Source: Agromyces sp. CF514 (GTDB lineage: Bacteria; Actinomycetota; Actinomycetes; Actinomycetales; Microbacteriaceae). From it: a DNA stretch of 64,000 bases. The first letter of the stretch is position 1. Every line of letters starts with the position of its first letter. Of the stretch, positions 25,295 through 39,037 are shown piece by piece. The stretch is from the NCBI RefSeq assembly GCF_900113185.1, contig NZ_FOZD01000001.1, positions 186,001 to 250,000 on the forward strand. Reading direction: 5' to 3'. The notes under the pieces were generated by a model. The model was not told the origin of the DNA. It was given only the letters and a program-made list of their open reading frames with translations, and ran no database searches. The translations under genes were made by a program, and so were the position numbers.

Positions 25295-26248
25295 TCACTT
25301 TCCACCCTGCTTCTTCGCGCGGTTCTTGCCCACGGGCTGCTGACGCTGCGTCGTCTTCTTCTCTTCGATGACGATGGTCGTCGATTCCTGGTCTTCGACC
25401 ACGAGCTTGCCGCGCTTGGCGAGGCGGGCCTCGCGGGCCTTGGCAGCCTCGCTGCCCGGAGTCGGCATGTTGCGGATGACGAGGAACTGCTGGCCCATGG
25501 TCCAGAAGTTCGAGACGAGCCAGTAGAACATGACGCCGATGGGGAACGCGACACCCGAGAACGCGAACACGAGGGGGAGCAGGTAGAGCATGATGCGCTG
25601 CTGACGGAACATCGGGCTCGCCTTGGTCTCGGGCGACATGTTCTTCGACACGATCTGCAGCTGCGTGATGAACTGCGAAGCGGTCATCAGGACGATCATC
25701 GTGGCCGCGATGACCATGACCTGCCAGGGGTACTCGCCGTTCATCGCGCCGATGAACGTGCCCTTGAGGGGAGCACCGAGGAACTCGGAGTTCGCGAAGG
25801 AGTTCGCGAGTTCCTGCGTGAACACGCCCACGCCGGCCTTGTCGTGCTGCGCGTCGTTGAGCACCGAGAAGAGACCGAAGAAGATCGGCATCTGCAGAAG
25901 CAGGGGGAGGCAGGACGAGAGCGGGTTGGTGCCCGTCTTCTTGTAGAGGTCCATGGTCTCGCGAGACATCGCCTCGCGAGAGAACTGGTCCTTCTTGCCC
26001 TTGTACTTCTCCTGGATCTTCTTCAGCTGCGGCGCGACCTCGAGCATGCGGCGCTGGCTCTTGATCTGGCGCACGAAGATCGGGATCAGCGCGGCACGCA
26101 CCACGATGACGAGGCCGACGATCGACAGGATCCAGGTGAGGCCGGCATCGGGGTCGAGCCCGGTGAAGGTCCACAGCGAGTGGAACGCGACGAGGATCAG
26201 CTCGATGACCCATTTGATGGGCCACAGAAGCAGGCTGATGATATCCAT
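25295..26248 (-). CDS. yidC: Membrane protein insertase YidC
   Basis: A 317-residue Oxa1-type insertase that places membrane proteins in the bilayer with or without Sec. About five helices are visible, with VVRAALIPIFVRQIKSQRRM carrying the hydrophilic-groove arginine, a cytoplasmic coiled region (PQLKKIQEKYKGKKDQFSRE) and NPLSSCLPLLLQMPIFFGLF. The basic C-terminal tail (KNRAKKQGGK) can bind ribosomes. No lipobox is present, so it starts with a membrane segment. It lies nine bases after yidD. Confidence 0.97.
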   Translation of the reverse strand: MDIISLLLWPIKWVIELILVAFHSLWTFTGLDPDAGLTWILSIVGLVIVVRAALIPIFVRQIKSQRRMLEVAPQLKKIQEKYKGKKDQFSREAMSRETMDLYKKTGTNPLSSCLPLLLQMPIFFGLFSVLNDAQHDKAGVGVFTQELANSFANSEFLGAPLKGTFIGAMNGEYPWQVMVIAATMIVLMTASQFITQLQIVSKNMSPETKASPMFRQQRIMLYLLPLVFAFSGVAFPIGVMFYWLVSNFWTMGQQFLVIRNMPTPGSEAAKAREARLAKRGKLVVEDQESTTIVIEEKKTTQRQQPVGKNRAKKQGGK

Positions 26249-26257
26249 TGCTGCGGG

Positions 26258-26719
26258 TCAGTCCTTTCGGGACAGTGCGGGGGAGACCGTGAGCACCGGC
26301 TCAGCATCGAGCGGGTGAAGTGTGGGGGAGTCGATGCCTGACGCATCTACGGCAGCGGCGAGATGCGCCTGCTCGTGCGCGAAGCGTGCCGCCGCGGCAT
26401 CCGCTTCGGCCTTGGGGAACATGCCCTTCGGCACGACCCAGCCGAACGTCGTCGTTCGGTAGCGATCATGCGCGGGCGGCCGGACGTCATCGATGCCGCC
26501 GGCGGTCCAGGGGTTGCAGCGCAGGATGCGCCACGCAGTGAGGGCGCTTCCGATGAGGAGTCCGCGTTGCTGGACGGATCCGAGTCCGTACGCGGAACAC
26601 GAGGGGTAGTACCGACACACGTCGCCGTAGAGCGGCGAGATCGCGGCCCGGTATCCGCGAAGGAGCAGGACTCCGAGATTGCGGGGGACGAGTCCGATGA
26701 AGAGCACGGCGTCACGCAT
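26258..26719 (-). CDS. yidD: Membrane protein insertion efficiency factor YidD
   Basis: A 153-residue small membrane-associated protein that aids YidC-dependent insertion. The conserved core RGYRAAISPLYGDVCRYYPS and CSAYGLGSVQQRG, with RILRCNPWTAGGIDDV, is intact. It is longer than the usual 70-120 residues because of an Ala/acidic C-terminal tail from about residue 100. It overlaps the end of rnpA by 8 bp. Confidence 0.94.
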   Translation of the reverse strand: MRDAVLFIGLVPRNLGVLLLRGYRAAISPLYGDVCRYYPSCSAYGLGSVQQRGLLIGSALTAWRILRCNPWTAGGIDDVRPPAHDRYRTTTFGWVVPKGMFPKAEADAAAARFAHEQAHLAAAVDASGIDSPTLHPLDAEPVLTVSPALSRKD

Positions 26720-27155
26720 CGTGCACCGCCTTCGAAGCGGGCGTGGGCGTCACCGTCGGCGTGCCACCTGGCATGCCCGATCCGGTGACGGGAAGCGACG
26801 ACTCGAGTCGAGACATCTCGATCACGTGACGACGAGCCAGCGCGGTGAGCACCTCGGACCGGAGTTGGGGCCAAGTCACCTCGGCCGCTCCAGGAAGGGC
26901 GCGCACCACCACGTCGACATCGCGCGCGCCGGCGAGCAGCGCTTCACGGCTCAACGCCTTGAGGCGGCGGCGCACACGATTGCGACGCACCGCGGTGCCG
27001 ACCTTCTTCGACACGATGAAGCCGAATCGCGCGTCGCTGTCAGCGACGCGCGATCGGACGTAACTCACCGTATGCGGGGTCGCCACCTTCGCACCACGGC
27101 GCACGACGACTCGATAGTCATCGGCACTCGTGATGCGATTGCCCTTGGCGAGCAC
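26712..27155 (-). CDS. rnpA: Ribonuclease P protein component
   Basis: A 147-residue basic protein that helps the RNase P RNA cut tRNA 5' leaders. MLAKGNRITSADDYRVVVRR and the RNR motif in KKVGTAVRRNRVRRRLKALS are diagnostic. A Pro/Thr-rich tail of about 30 residues follows the folded domain. It sits 8 bp after rpmH and overlaps yidD by 8 bp, keeping the universal rpmH-rnpA-yidD-yidC order. Confidence 0.96.
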   Translation of the reverse strand: MLAKGNRITSADDYRVVVRRGAKVATPHTVSYVRSRVADSDARFGFIVSKKVGTAVRRNRVRRRLKALSREALLAGARDVDVVVRALPGAAEVTWPQLRSEVLTALARRHVIEMSRLESSLPVTGSGMPGGTPTVTPTPASKAVHDA

Positions 27156-27163
27156 CGAACGAC

Positions 27164-27301
27164 TTATGCGGAGAGTTCGGTGCGACCCTTGGCGCGACGT
27201 GCCGAGAGGATGGCACGGCCGGCGCGGGTGCGCATGCGAAGGCGGAAGCCGTGCTTCTTGGCGCGACGACGGTTGTTCGGCTGGAACGTACGCTTGCTCA
27301 T
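27164..27301 (-). CDS. rpmH: 50S ribosomal protein L34
   Basis: A 45-residue, very basic large-subunit protein: [20 protein letters not shown], then [20 protein letters not shown] and TELSA. It is complete, with a TAA stop at 27164. The leader carries a GGAG-like site. It begins the minus-strand operon that runs to rsmG, and its promoter region backs onto the dnaA promoter and DnaA boxes. Confidence 0.98.
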   Translation of the reverse strand: MSKRTFQPNNRRRAKKHGFRLRMRTRAGRAILSARRAKGRTELSA

Positions 27302-27740
27302 TCTTCTTCTCCGACTTTCGGATCTCCGCGTCTCACAGGACGGTCGGCGTGAGCCGAACCGGGCGGTGACGGGAAAACTGGGTGCCCAAGCGGGCTGGGG
27401 TCAACTGATTAAAACTACGGCCTCGAGGCCACATGGTCAAACCGGGCGGTAATCGAATCGGCGTAGCGCAAACGAAAGAGTATCGCGCGATCCTTCGGAA
27501 TGCCTGTGGATAGACACGCCGGGAACGCCGAATCCCTCGACCGGCATTTGTCCACAGGCCCGACTTTCGCTACCGTTTGAGACCAGTTATCCCCAGCCTC
27601 GGGCGCGGAATCACGGGCTTCGCCCAGAATCTCCCCACAGCCAGTGGATAACACTGTGAATACTTCGCCTCGCGCCGCTCGCTCCGTCGTCCGGGGGGAC
27701 GACGAGCGGATTGACGAGAGCACCGAGATTGCGGGGAAAG
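27302..27740. promoter_or_regulatory. rpmH-dnaA intergenic region with DnaA boxes
   Basis: A 439-bp divergent promoter region. It holds a perfect TTGTCCACA at 27548-27556 (the actinobacterial preferred box), TGTGGATAG at 27505-27513, TTATCCCCA at 27587-27595 and AGTGGATAA at 27643-27651. Known bacteria use such boxes for DnaA autoregulation and, in some, as part of a bipartite origin. A TTGACC on the minus strand near 27400 may belong to the rpmH promoter. Confidence 0.75.
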
Positions 27741-29171
27741 ATGACCGAACAGCCCGTCGGGGACACGTGGGCATCCGTGCTCGATCGACTCTCCGAGGAC
27801 GCAGCGATCACGCCGATGCTGCAGGGCTTCCTCAGCCTGGTCGAGCCGAAGGGCATCGCCGGCGGCACGTTCTACCTCGAGGTGCCGAACGACTTCACGG
27901 CGACCATGCTGAACCAGCGCATGCGCGTGTCGCTCCTGTCGGCCATGAGCGTGATCGTCGATCCGGCCCCCGTGACCTCGTTCTACGTCGTCGTGAATCC
28001 CGAACTCGAGGAGACCCGTGCGCCTGAGCCAGAACCGCTCTCGCCTGCGACGCTGACCGCGGTCCAGGACCGCGTCGACCTGCCGGCCTCACCGCAGTCC
28101 GTGTTCGAGAACACCAGCCCCGACCGGCCGGGCGACACCCGGCTGAACCCGAAGTACGCCTTCGAGAGCTTCGTCATCGGCCAGTCCAACCGGTTCGCGC
28201 ACGCCGCGGCGGTCGCCGTGGCCGAGGCGCCGGCGAAGGCATACAACCCGCTCTTCATCTACGGCGACTCCGGCCTCGGCAAGACCCACCTGCTGCACGC
28301 CATCGGCCACTACGCGATGAGCCTGTATCCCGGCATCCGGGTTCGGTACGTGAGTTCCGAGGAGTTCACGAACGACTTCATCAACTCGATCGCCAACAAC
28401 CGCGGTTCGCTGTTCCAGCAGCGCTACCGCAACATCGACATCCTGCTCATCGACGACATCCAGTTCCTCCAGGGCAAGGCGGAGACGCAGGAGGCGTTCT
28501 TCCACACCTTCAACACGCTGCACGACCACAACAAGCAGGTCGTGATCACGAGCGACGTGCCGCCCAAGCACCTCACCGGCTTCGAGGACCGCATGCGAAG
28601 CCGCTTCGAGTGGGGCCTCATCACCGACGTGCAGGCGCCCGACCTCGAGACCCGCATCGCGATCCTCCGCAAGAAGGCGCAGTCCGAACGCCTGCAGGTG
28701 CCCGACGAGATCCTCGAGTACATGGCGTCGAAGGTGTCGAGCAACATCCGCGAGCTCGAAGGCACCCTGATCCGCGTGACGGCGTTCGCGAGCCTGAACC
28801 GCACGCCCGTCGACATGCCCCTGGTGCAGACGGTGCTGAAGGACCTCATCACCGACGACGCGGACAACGTGGTGGCGCCGGTCGACATCATCACCGCGAC
28901 CGCCGACTACTTCAAGCTCACGGTCGACGACCTCTACGGCTCGAGCCGCTCGCAGGCCGTTGCGACGGCACGGCAGATCGCGATGTACCTGTGCCGTGAG
29001 CTCACGAGCCTGTCGCTGCCGAAGATCGGGCAGCTGTTCGGCAACCGCGACCACACCACGGTGATGTACGCGAACAAGAAGATCTCCGAGCTCATGAAGG
29101 AGCGCCGGTCGATCTACAACCAGGTCACGGAGCTGACCGCGCGCATCAAGCAGACGAGCCGATACCGCTGA
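27741..29171 (+). CDS. dnaA: Chromosomal replication initiator protein
   Basis: A 476-residue AAA+ initiator. Domain I is at about 1-85, a Pro/Glu-rich domain II linker at about 90-130, and domain III has Walker [10 protein letters not shown] at 175-183 and Walker [11 protein letters not shown]. Domain IV carries the DNA-binding signature [18 protein letters not shown] 27741 follows GGGGAAAG and gives [10 protein letters not shown]; an in-frame codon at 27711 would add ten residues. DnaA boxes lie on both sides of the gene. Confidence 0.98.
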   Translation: MTEQPVGDTWASVLDRLSEDAAITPMLQGFLSLVEPKGIAGGTFYLEVPNDFTATMLNQRMRVSLLSAMSVIVDPAPVTSFYVVVNPELEETRAPEPEPLSPATLTAVQDRVDLPASPQSVFENTSPDRPGDTRLNPKYAFESFVIGQSNRFAHAAAVAVAEAPAKAYNPLFIYGDSGLGKTHLLHAIGHYAMSLYPGIRVRYVSSEEFTNDFINSIANNRGSLFQQRYRNIDILLIDDIQFLQGKAETQEAFFHTFNTLHDHNKQVVITSDVPPKHLTGFEDRMRSRFEWGLITDVQAPDLETRIAILRKKAQSERLQVPDEILEYMASKVSSNIRELEGTLIRVTAFASLNRTPVDMPLVQTVLKDLITDDADNVVAPVDIITATADYFKLTVDDLYGSSRSQAVATARQIAMYLCRELTSLSLPKIGQLFGNRDHTTVMYANKKISELMKERRSIYNQVTELTARIKQTSRYR

Positions 29172-29654
29172 TCGGATGTCGCGGCACGGCGTCGACCACC
29201 CACGCCGACGGTGTCCGTCGACCCTTCGAGAGCTCCTCGACACGGCCGGACACGCCCGAAATGCGCCCGGCCGCGGCATCCGATCGCGGATTCCCCACCT
29301 GTGGACAGCTTGTGGATTGTTAACGAGCAACCGCCTGAACACTGTGAACCTTTCGCACAGGCCTGTGGAGAACTGCAGACGTCGTGCAGAAATCACGAAC
29401 CGGCTCGGCCCCTGAATCCACACACCGTGCACAGATGCGATGGCCTCCGATCGGCACGGTTCCGGGCATCTCCGAACACCATCCACAGTTTCCACAACGG
29501 TTAACACCGTTAAGAGAACTGGTTAATCCCGAAGGGCTCCACAACATGTGCGGTCGTCGGGCGCTCCGCGCACCCCTCGGCGGAATCACTCGGCGTCCGC
29601 CCGCGCCCTGCGGATAGCATGGGAGCCACCCAGCACCTCCACGACGGGAGAACC
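29172..29654. other. oriC: Chromosomal replication origin oriC (dnaA-dnaN intergenic)
   Basis: A 483-bp gap between dnaA and dnaN holds many DnaA-box-like 9-mers: TGTGGACAG at 29300, TGTGGATTG at 29311, TGTGGAGAA at 29364, GAATCCACA at 29414, CCATCCACA at 29479 and GTTTCCACA at 29488. Right after the last box is a low-GC stretch with three GTTAA elements (29498-29527), the best candidate for the unwinding element in this GC-rich DNA. The position matches origins in Streptomyces and Mycobacterium. Confidence 0.88.
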
Positions 29655-30803
29655 GTGAAGTTCCAGGTCAATCGCGACGTCTTCAGCGAAGCCGTATCGT
29701 TCGCCGTCAAGCTGCTGCCCCAGCGCACCACGCTCCCGATCCTGTCCGGCGTGCTCATCCAGGCGAACGACGACGGTCTCGTCCTCTCGTCCTTCGACTA
29801 CGAGGTGTCGTCGCAGACCGAGATCCAGGCCGACGTCGAGGAGCCCGGCACCGTGCTCGTCTCGGGCCGACTGCTCGCGGAGATCGCGGGCCGCCTCCCG
29901 AACGCCCCCGTGCGCATCGCGACCGAGGAATCGCGCATCACGGTGAGTTGCGGTTCGGCCAACTTCACGCTGCTCTCGATGCCGGTCGAGGAGTACCCCT
30001 CGATCCCCGAGATCGGCGAGCAGTCCGGCGTCGTCCCTGCAGAGGAGTTCGCGGCCGCCGTCGCGCAGGTCGCGGTCGCCGCATCGCGCGACGACGTGAC
30101 CCCGGTCATCACCGGCGTGCAGCTCGAGGTGCGCGAGAACAACCTCGGACTCGTCGCGACCGACCGCTACCGCGTCGCCGTGCGCGAGATCGACTGGGAC
30201 GGCGGCACCGTCGCCTCCGAAGAGACGGTCACCGCCCTGGTGCCGGCCCGCACCCTGCAGGAGGTCGGCAAGACCTTCGGCCATTCGGGCACGATCTCGG
30301 TTTCGATCACGAGCCGCGACGACCGCGAGCTCATCGCGTTCAGCGCCGACAAGAAGACCGTGACGAGCCTGCTCATCAAAGGCAACTTCCCGCCCGTGCG
30401 CCGGCTCTTCCCCGAGACGGTCGACAACTACGCGGTCATGAACACCGGCGAGCTCATCGAGGCGACCCGGCGCGTCGCCCTCGTGCTCGAGCGCGAGGCC
30501 GCCCTGCGGTTCACCTTCACGGCCGACGGACTCACGCTCGAGGCGATCGGCAGCGAGCAGGCCCAGGCCCAAGAGAGCATCGACGCGATCCTCACGGGCG
30601 ACGACACCATCGTCTCGCTGAAGCCGCAGTTCCTGCTCGACGGACTCGGTGCCGTCAACTCCGAGTTCGTGCGCATCTCGTTCACGAAGACCGAGAATCC
30701 CAACAAGCCCGGTCCGGTGCTCATCACGAGCCAGACCTCGCGCGAGCAGGCCGGCGCCGACACCTACCGATACCTGCTGCAGCCGAACCTGCTGCTGCGC
30801 TGA
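29655..30803 (+). CDS. dnaN: DNA polymerase III sliding clamp (beta subunit)
   Basis: A 382-residue clamp that tethers the polymerase to DNA. MKFQVNRDVFSEAVSFAVKL at the start, SRLLAEI-type strands, the central RYRVAVREIDWD and the C-terminal ADTYRYLLQPN are typical; three beta-clamp domains of about 120 residues each are present. The GTG at 29655 follows GGGAGAA; an upstream ATG at 29619 adds 12 unlike residues. In several related actinobacteria a gnd gene follows dnaN; here recF is next, 189 bp on. Confidence 0.98.
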   Translation: MKFQVNRDVFSEAVSFAVKLLPQRTTLPILSGVLIQANDDGLVLSSFDYEVSSQTEIQADVEEPGTVLVSGRLLAEIAGRLPNAPVRIATEESRITVSCGSANFTLLSMPVEEYPSIPEIGEQSGVVPAEEFAAAVAQVAVAASRDDVTPVITGVQLEVRENNLGLVATDRYRVAVREIDWDGGTVASEETVTALVPARTLQEVGKTFGHSGTISVSITSRDDRELIAFSADKKTVTSLLIKGNFPPVRRLFPETVDNYAVMNTGELIEATRRVALVLEREAALRFTFTADGLTLEAIGSEQAQAQESIDAILTGDDTIVSLKPQFLLDGLGAVNSEFVRISFTKTENPNKPGPVLITSQTSREQAGADTYRYLLQPNLLLR

Positions 30804-30992
30804 GTCGCTTCCGCCCGGCAACCGTCATGAGGCATCGGGATTCGAACCATGTCGATGACGGATGCCGGTGGCAGGCGCACTCGCGATCGACCCGATGCCC
30901 GTTCGGCCGCCGTCCGTCGGATGCGACGCGGGGCCCCCGAGGTGTCGGCGGGCGCCGGTAGCGTTGATCGAGATCAGTCGAAGGGAGCCCAA

Positions 30993-32300
30993 GTGCACGT
31001 CGTGCGGCTCTCGTTGACCGACTACCGCAACTACGCGCGCGCCGAACTCGAGCTCGGCCCCGGCACCACGGTGTTCGTCGGCCGCAACGGCCAGGGCAAG
31101 ACGAACCTCGTCGAGGCCATCGGCTACCTGGCGACCTTGAGCTCGCACCGGGTGTCGAACGACCAGGCCCTCATCAGAGCCGGCGCCGACGCGGCGATCG
31201 TCCGTGCACTGCTCGCCCACGCCGAACGCGAGCTGCTGCTCGAACTCCAGTTGAACCGCAAGGGCGCGAACCGCGCTCAGGTCAACCGGTCGCCGGCGAA
31301 GACCCGCGACCTGCCGCGATATGCGCACAGCGTGCTCTTCGCGCCAGAAGACCTCGCCATCGTGCGCGGCGAGCCTTCGGTTCGCCGTCGGCTGCTCGAC
31401 GAACTGCTCGTGCAGCGCACCCCGCGACTCGCGGGCGTGATGGCCGACTACGACCGCGTGCTCCGTCAGCGCAACACGCTGCTGAAGAGCGCGCGGGCGC
31501 GCGGGCTCGCGGCCGACAAGCTCACCACGCTCGACATCTGGGACGAGCGTCTCGTGCAGTTCGGTTCCGAGATCATCGACAGACGTGCAGCGCTGGTCGA
31601 CGAGCTCACCGGTCCGCTCGCGGCCGCGTACATGTCCATCGTCGACGCCGATCATGCGCCGGCGCTGCGGTCCCTGCTCTCGATCGACGGCGCCGATCCC
31701 GACGCTGAAGCCGGCGAAGTCGGGAGGCAGACGTCGGGGGGCGAGCCCGATTCGGATGTCGCCGCGCAACTCCCGGGCTCCGGCACGGGTCAATCGGGTG
31801 ACGCGGTCGCGGTCACCGTCTCGGCGACCGAGCAGCGCTTCACCGACGCGCTCCGCACGCTCCGCGCGAAGGAACTCGAGCGCGGCGTCACGCTCGTCGG
31901 TCCGCACCGCGACGACGTGCTGCTCATGCTCAACGGCCTGCCGGCGAAGGGCTACGCCAGTCACGGTGAATCGTGGTCGTTCGCGCTCGCGCTGCGACTG
32001 GCATCCGCTGAGCTCCTGCGCCGTGATTCGGCCACGGGCGACCCGGTGCTCGTGCTCGACGACGTGTTCGCCGAGCTCGACCGTGCCCGACGCGAACGCC
32101 TGGCCGCTGCCATCGGCGACTACGAGCAGGTCCTCGTCACAGCCGCCGTGCTCGAGGACGTGCCCGAGCATCTCGTCGCTCGGGTGATCCGCATCGACCA
32201 CGGCACGATCGAACCCGAGCCCGAGCCCGAACCCGAACACCAACCCGAACCCGAGCCCGAAGCTCCGGCCGCTGCTACTGGGGGTGGGACCGATGCCTGA
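30993..32300 (+). CDS. recF: DNA replication and repair protein RecF
   Basis: A 435-residue SMC-like ATPase that loads RecA at gaps. It opens MHVVRLSLTDYRNYARAELE with Walker A GRNGQGKTN at 30-38; the signature and Walker B (VLVLDDVFAELD) are near the end. A Gly/Asp/Ser-rich insert (about residues 238-270, including TSGGEPDSDVAAQLPGSGTG) and a C-terminal tail of Glu-Pro repeats lengthen it beyond the usual 360-390 residues. GTG 30993 follows AAGGGAG. Its stop overlaps the next gene by 8 bp. Confidence 0.96.
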   Translation: MHVVRLSLTDYRNYARAELELGPGTTVFVGRNGQGKTNLVEAIGYLATLSSHRVSNDQALIRAGADAAIVRALLAHAERELLLELQLNRKGANRAQVNRSPAKTRDLPRYAHSVLFAPEDLAIVRGEPSVRRRLLDELLVQRTPRLAGVMADYDRVLRQRNTLLKSARARGLAADKLTTLDIWDERLVQFGSEIIDRRAALVDELTGPLAAAYMSIVDADHAPALRSLLSIDGADPDAEAGEVGRQTSGGEPDSDVAAQLPGSGTGQSGDAVAVTVSATEQRFTDALRTLRAKELERGVTLVGPHRDDVLLMLNGLPAKGYASHGESWSFALALRLASAELLRRDSATGDPVLVLDDVFAELDRARRERLAAAIGDYEQVLVTAAVLEDVPEHLVARVIRIDHGTIEPEPEPEPEHQPEPEPEAPAAATGGGTDA

Positions 32301-32790
32301 CCAGCCGGCCGAGTCCGAGTCGCTGCGCGTGTACCAGCATTTCCGCGAGGTCTTCGGCGGCCAACCGCGCACTGGCGGCGCTCGCGCACGCCGCCGTGTG
32401 CGCGAGCGCTCGGGCGGCGAGCCGTTCACGCCCGGTCGCGACCCGCGGCCGCTCGGCGACGCGATCGACGGACTGACCTCGCAGCTCGGGTGGAGCGCAC
32501 CGCTCTCGCAGCACGAACTGCTCGCATCATGGGCGACGCTCGCCGGCGAGGAGATCGCCCAGCACTCCGAGCCGATCGGCGTCGAGCACGGCGTGCTGCA
32601 GGTTCGCTGCGAGTCGACGGCATGGGCGACGCAACTGCGTCTGCTTCGCGCCGACCTCGTCACGCGCATCCTCGACCGATACCCCGAGGCGGGGGTCGAG
32701 AGCATCCGCTTCCAAGGACCCGACGCCCCCACCTGGAAAAGGGGCCCCAGATCGATTCCAGGGCGCGGTCCACGCGATACCTACGGCTGA
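32293..32790 (+). CDS. dciA: DciA family helicase-loading protein (DUF721)
   Basis: A 165-residue protein of the DUF721 family (Rv0004 equivalent). DciA proteins load or assist the replicative helicase DnaB in bacteria without DnaC or DnaI. The N-terminal third is basic and probably disordered (ARARRRVRERSGG); the conserved core runs from about 50 to 145 (LSQHELLASWATLAGEEIAQ, then VRCESTAWATQLRLLRADL). An alternative GTG start lies nine bases upstream. It overlaps recF by 8 bp and precedes gyrB by 123 bp. Confidence 0.9.
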   Translation: MPDQPAESESLRVYQHFREVFGGQPRTGGARARRRVRERSGGEPFTPGRDPRPLGDAIDGLTSQLGWSAPLSQHELLASWATLAGEEIAQHSEPIGVEHGVLQVRCESTAWATQLRLLRADLVTRILDRYPEAGVESIRFQGPDAPTWKRGPRSIPGRGPRDTYG

Positions 32791-32829
32791 GACGGCAAAT
32801 TCGGTCGCCGAAGGTGCGAGATCGTCTGA

Positions 32830-37552
<4,723 letters not shown>

Positions 37553-37558
37553 TCGTCT

Positions 37559-37963
37559 ATGAGTAGCGTTGCCGAGAAGCTCGCACGCAAATCGAATCGC
37601 CGACCGCAGGCGAAGCAAGTTCGCCTGCGCCTGGTCTACGTCGACTTCTGGTCGGCCGTCAAGCTGTCGTTCCTCATCGCGGTGGCCCTGGCGGTCGTGA
37701 GCATCGTGGTGACGTTCCTCGTGCACACGGTGCTCAGCTCGACGGGCATCTTCGAGAACCTGAACTCCCTGGTTCAGGATGTCGCGGGCGCCGGCACCGA
37801 CCTGACGGCCGTACTCTCGCTCGGCAATGTCATGGGCTTCGCGATCGTCGCGGCGCTGTTGAACCTCGTCGTGACCACCGCGCTCGGCGCGATCCTGGCC
37901 GTGCTCTACAACCTGAGCGTCAAGATCACCGGCGGAATCCTCGTCGGTTTCACCAACAACTGA
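37559..37963 (+). CDS. DUF3566 family membrane protein
   Basis: A 134-residue membrane protein always found downstream of gyrA in actinobacteria. After a basic cytoplasmic lead (LARKSNRRPQAKQVRLRLVY) there is VDFWSAVKLSFLIAVALAVV, then helices at about 34-57 and 83-120 with an outer loop between. The function is not established; the position suggests an envelope or division role. It starts 6 bp after gyrA and is co-transcribed. The tRNA pair follows. Confidence 0.88.
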   Translation: MSSVAEKLARKSNRRPQAKQVRLRLVYVDFWSAVKLSFLIAVALAVVSIVVTFLVHTVLSSTGIFENLNSLVQDVAGAGTDLTAVLSLGNVMGFAIVAALLNLVVTTALGAILAVLYNLSVKITGGILVGFTNN

Positions 37964-38038
37964 CGGCATCGGCCTCGGGGGAACAGCCTCGATTCGGAGT
38001 TTCGCGAATCGTCATGTAGCCTATCCAAGGCCGAAAAC

Positions 38039-38112
38039 GGGGATATAGCTCAGGCGGTTAGAGCGCTTCGCTGATAACGAAGAGGTCCGAGGTTCAAGTC
38101 CTCGTATCCCCA
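38039..38112 (+). tRNA. tRNA-Ile (GAT anticodon)
   Basis: A 74-nt cloverleaf: acceptor arms GGGGATA and TATCCCC, anticodon stem CTTCG/CGAAG with loop CTGATAA (anticodon 38073-38075), and T-loop GTTCAAGTC. The discriminator is A and no CCA is encoded. It lies just after gyrA and the DUF3566 gene, as in mycobacteria. Confidence 0.97.
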
Positions 38113-38153
38113 CTCCACAACTCCACAACCCGGATGCCGGCGGCATCCGATCC

Positions 38154-38226
38154 GGGGCCTTAGCTCAGTTGGTAGAGCGCCTGCTTTGCAAGCAGGATGT
38201 CAGGAGTTCGAATCTCCTAGGCTCCA
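38154..38226 (+). tRNA. tRNA-Ala (TGC anticodon)
   Basis: A 73-nt cloverleaf: acceptor arms GGGGCCT and AGGCTCC (one G-U pair), anticodon stem CCTGC/GCAGG with loop TTTGCAA (anticodon 38187-38189), and T-loop GTTCGAATC. The discriminator is A and no CCA is encoded. It is 41 bp after tRNA-Ile and likely co-transcribed. Confidence 0.97.
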
Positions 38227-38231
38227 CAGTC

Positions 38232-38266
38232 AAGCCGGGTCAGATCTGCGATCTGATCCGGCTTTC
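38232..38266 (+). terminator. Terminator after the tRNA pair
   Basis: Arms of 15 bases (38232-38246 and 38250-38264) with one G-T pair enclose the loop TGC and are followed by TCGTG. It is five bases after tRNA-Ala. Confidence 0.8.
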
Positions 38267-38325
38267 GTGTACCGTCCTTCGGCCTGCGTCTGGTTGCCGT
38301 ACCAGACGGTCACCGATGCACCGGC

Positions 38326-38331
38326 TACAGT
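38326..38331 (+). promoter_or_regulatory. -10 box of the NUDIX gene (leaderless start)
   Basis: TACAGT ends six bases before the ATG at 38338, leaving no room for a ribosome-binding site. Confidence 0.4.
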
Positions 38332-38337
38332 GTGCGG

Positions 38338-38805
38338 ATGGACATCCGCATCGCTGCGTACGCCGTGATCATCCACGACGGGGAGATCCTGCTCTCGCAC
38401 TGGAACGAGCACGGCAGATCGGCCTGGACCCTTCCAGGCGGTGGCGTCGAGGGCGAGGAGCACCCCGCGACCACTGTGGTGCGCGAGGTCCGCGAGGAGA
38501 CCGGCTTCGATGCGGCCGTCGATCGACTGCTCGGCATCGACACGATGATCGTTCCAGCGGGCAAGCGCCTGCATGGCACCGCACCCCTCTACGGCATGCG
38601 GGTCGTCTACCGCGCCCATGTCACGGGCGGCGTGCTGCGGAACGAGGTCGGCGGCTCGAGCGACGAGGCTCGATGGTTTCCGCTCGAGGCGTTGGGCTCG
38701 CTGAAGACGGTCAGCCTCGTCGACGTCGCCCTGCAGCTGAACGCCGAAGAACCGGCCGACGGCGTGCCGTCGCCTCTGTGGCCGCAGGCGCGCGAGCTGC
38801 GCTGA
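38338..38805 (+). CDS. NUDIX hydrolase
   Basis: A 155-residue nucleoside-diphosphate-linked hydrolase. The Nudix box is complete: GGGVEGEEHPATTVVREVRE followed by ETGF. The beta-strand opening MDIRIAAYAVIIHDGEILLS is typical of ADP-ribose or house-cleaning Nudix enzymes. Substrate cannot be told from sequence. A MutT-like gene (mutT4) lies near cca in mycobacteria but is missing there in this window; this one is in a different place and is not an obvious replacement. GTG 38332 is an alternative start. Confidence 0.9.
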   Translation: MDIRIAAYAVIIHDGEILLSHWNEHGRSAWTLPGGGVEGEEHPATTVVREVREETGFDAAVDRLLGIDTMIVPAGKRLHGTAPLYGMRVVYRAHVTGGVLRNEVGGSSDEARWFPLEALGSLKTVSLVDVALQLNAEEPADGVPSPLWPQARELR

Positions 38806-38967
38806 ACCCGGTCGCTGATCGTGAATCGGTCGGCGCGTGACAAGGCACCGTCCCGACAACGCAGCGACGTGGGTCGCTTCGCTCTCGGCGCGGTGCCGTC
38901 GTGGCGTTCCTGCTTCACAGGAGCGTGCTTCGACCGGGGGCGTTCCTGCCTCGACAGAGGTAGTGCC

Positions 38968-39007
38968 ACGGATCGGACCGGTTCGGTATGAACCGGATCC
39001 GATCCGT
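38968..39007. terminator. Hairpin between NUDIX gene and small minus-strand gene
   Basis: Arms of 17 and 18 bases (38968-38984 and 38990-39007) pair with a single bulged A around a 5-base loop. There is no T-tract. It lies between convergent genes (ends 38805 and 39038), so a bidirectional terminator role is likely. Confidence 0.6.
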
Positions 39008-39037
39008 GACGAATCTCGGAGTGGGTTGCGGTGGCCA

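Noticed and set aside
38332-38805. The NUDIX gene as the relocated mutT4 partner of cca
   Set aside because: Only the general Nudix box is shared; nothing in the sequence links it to that orthologue.
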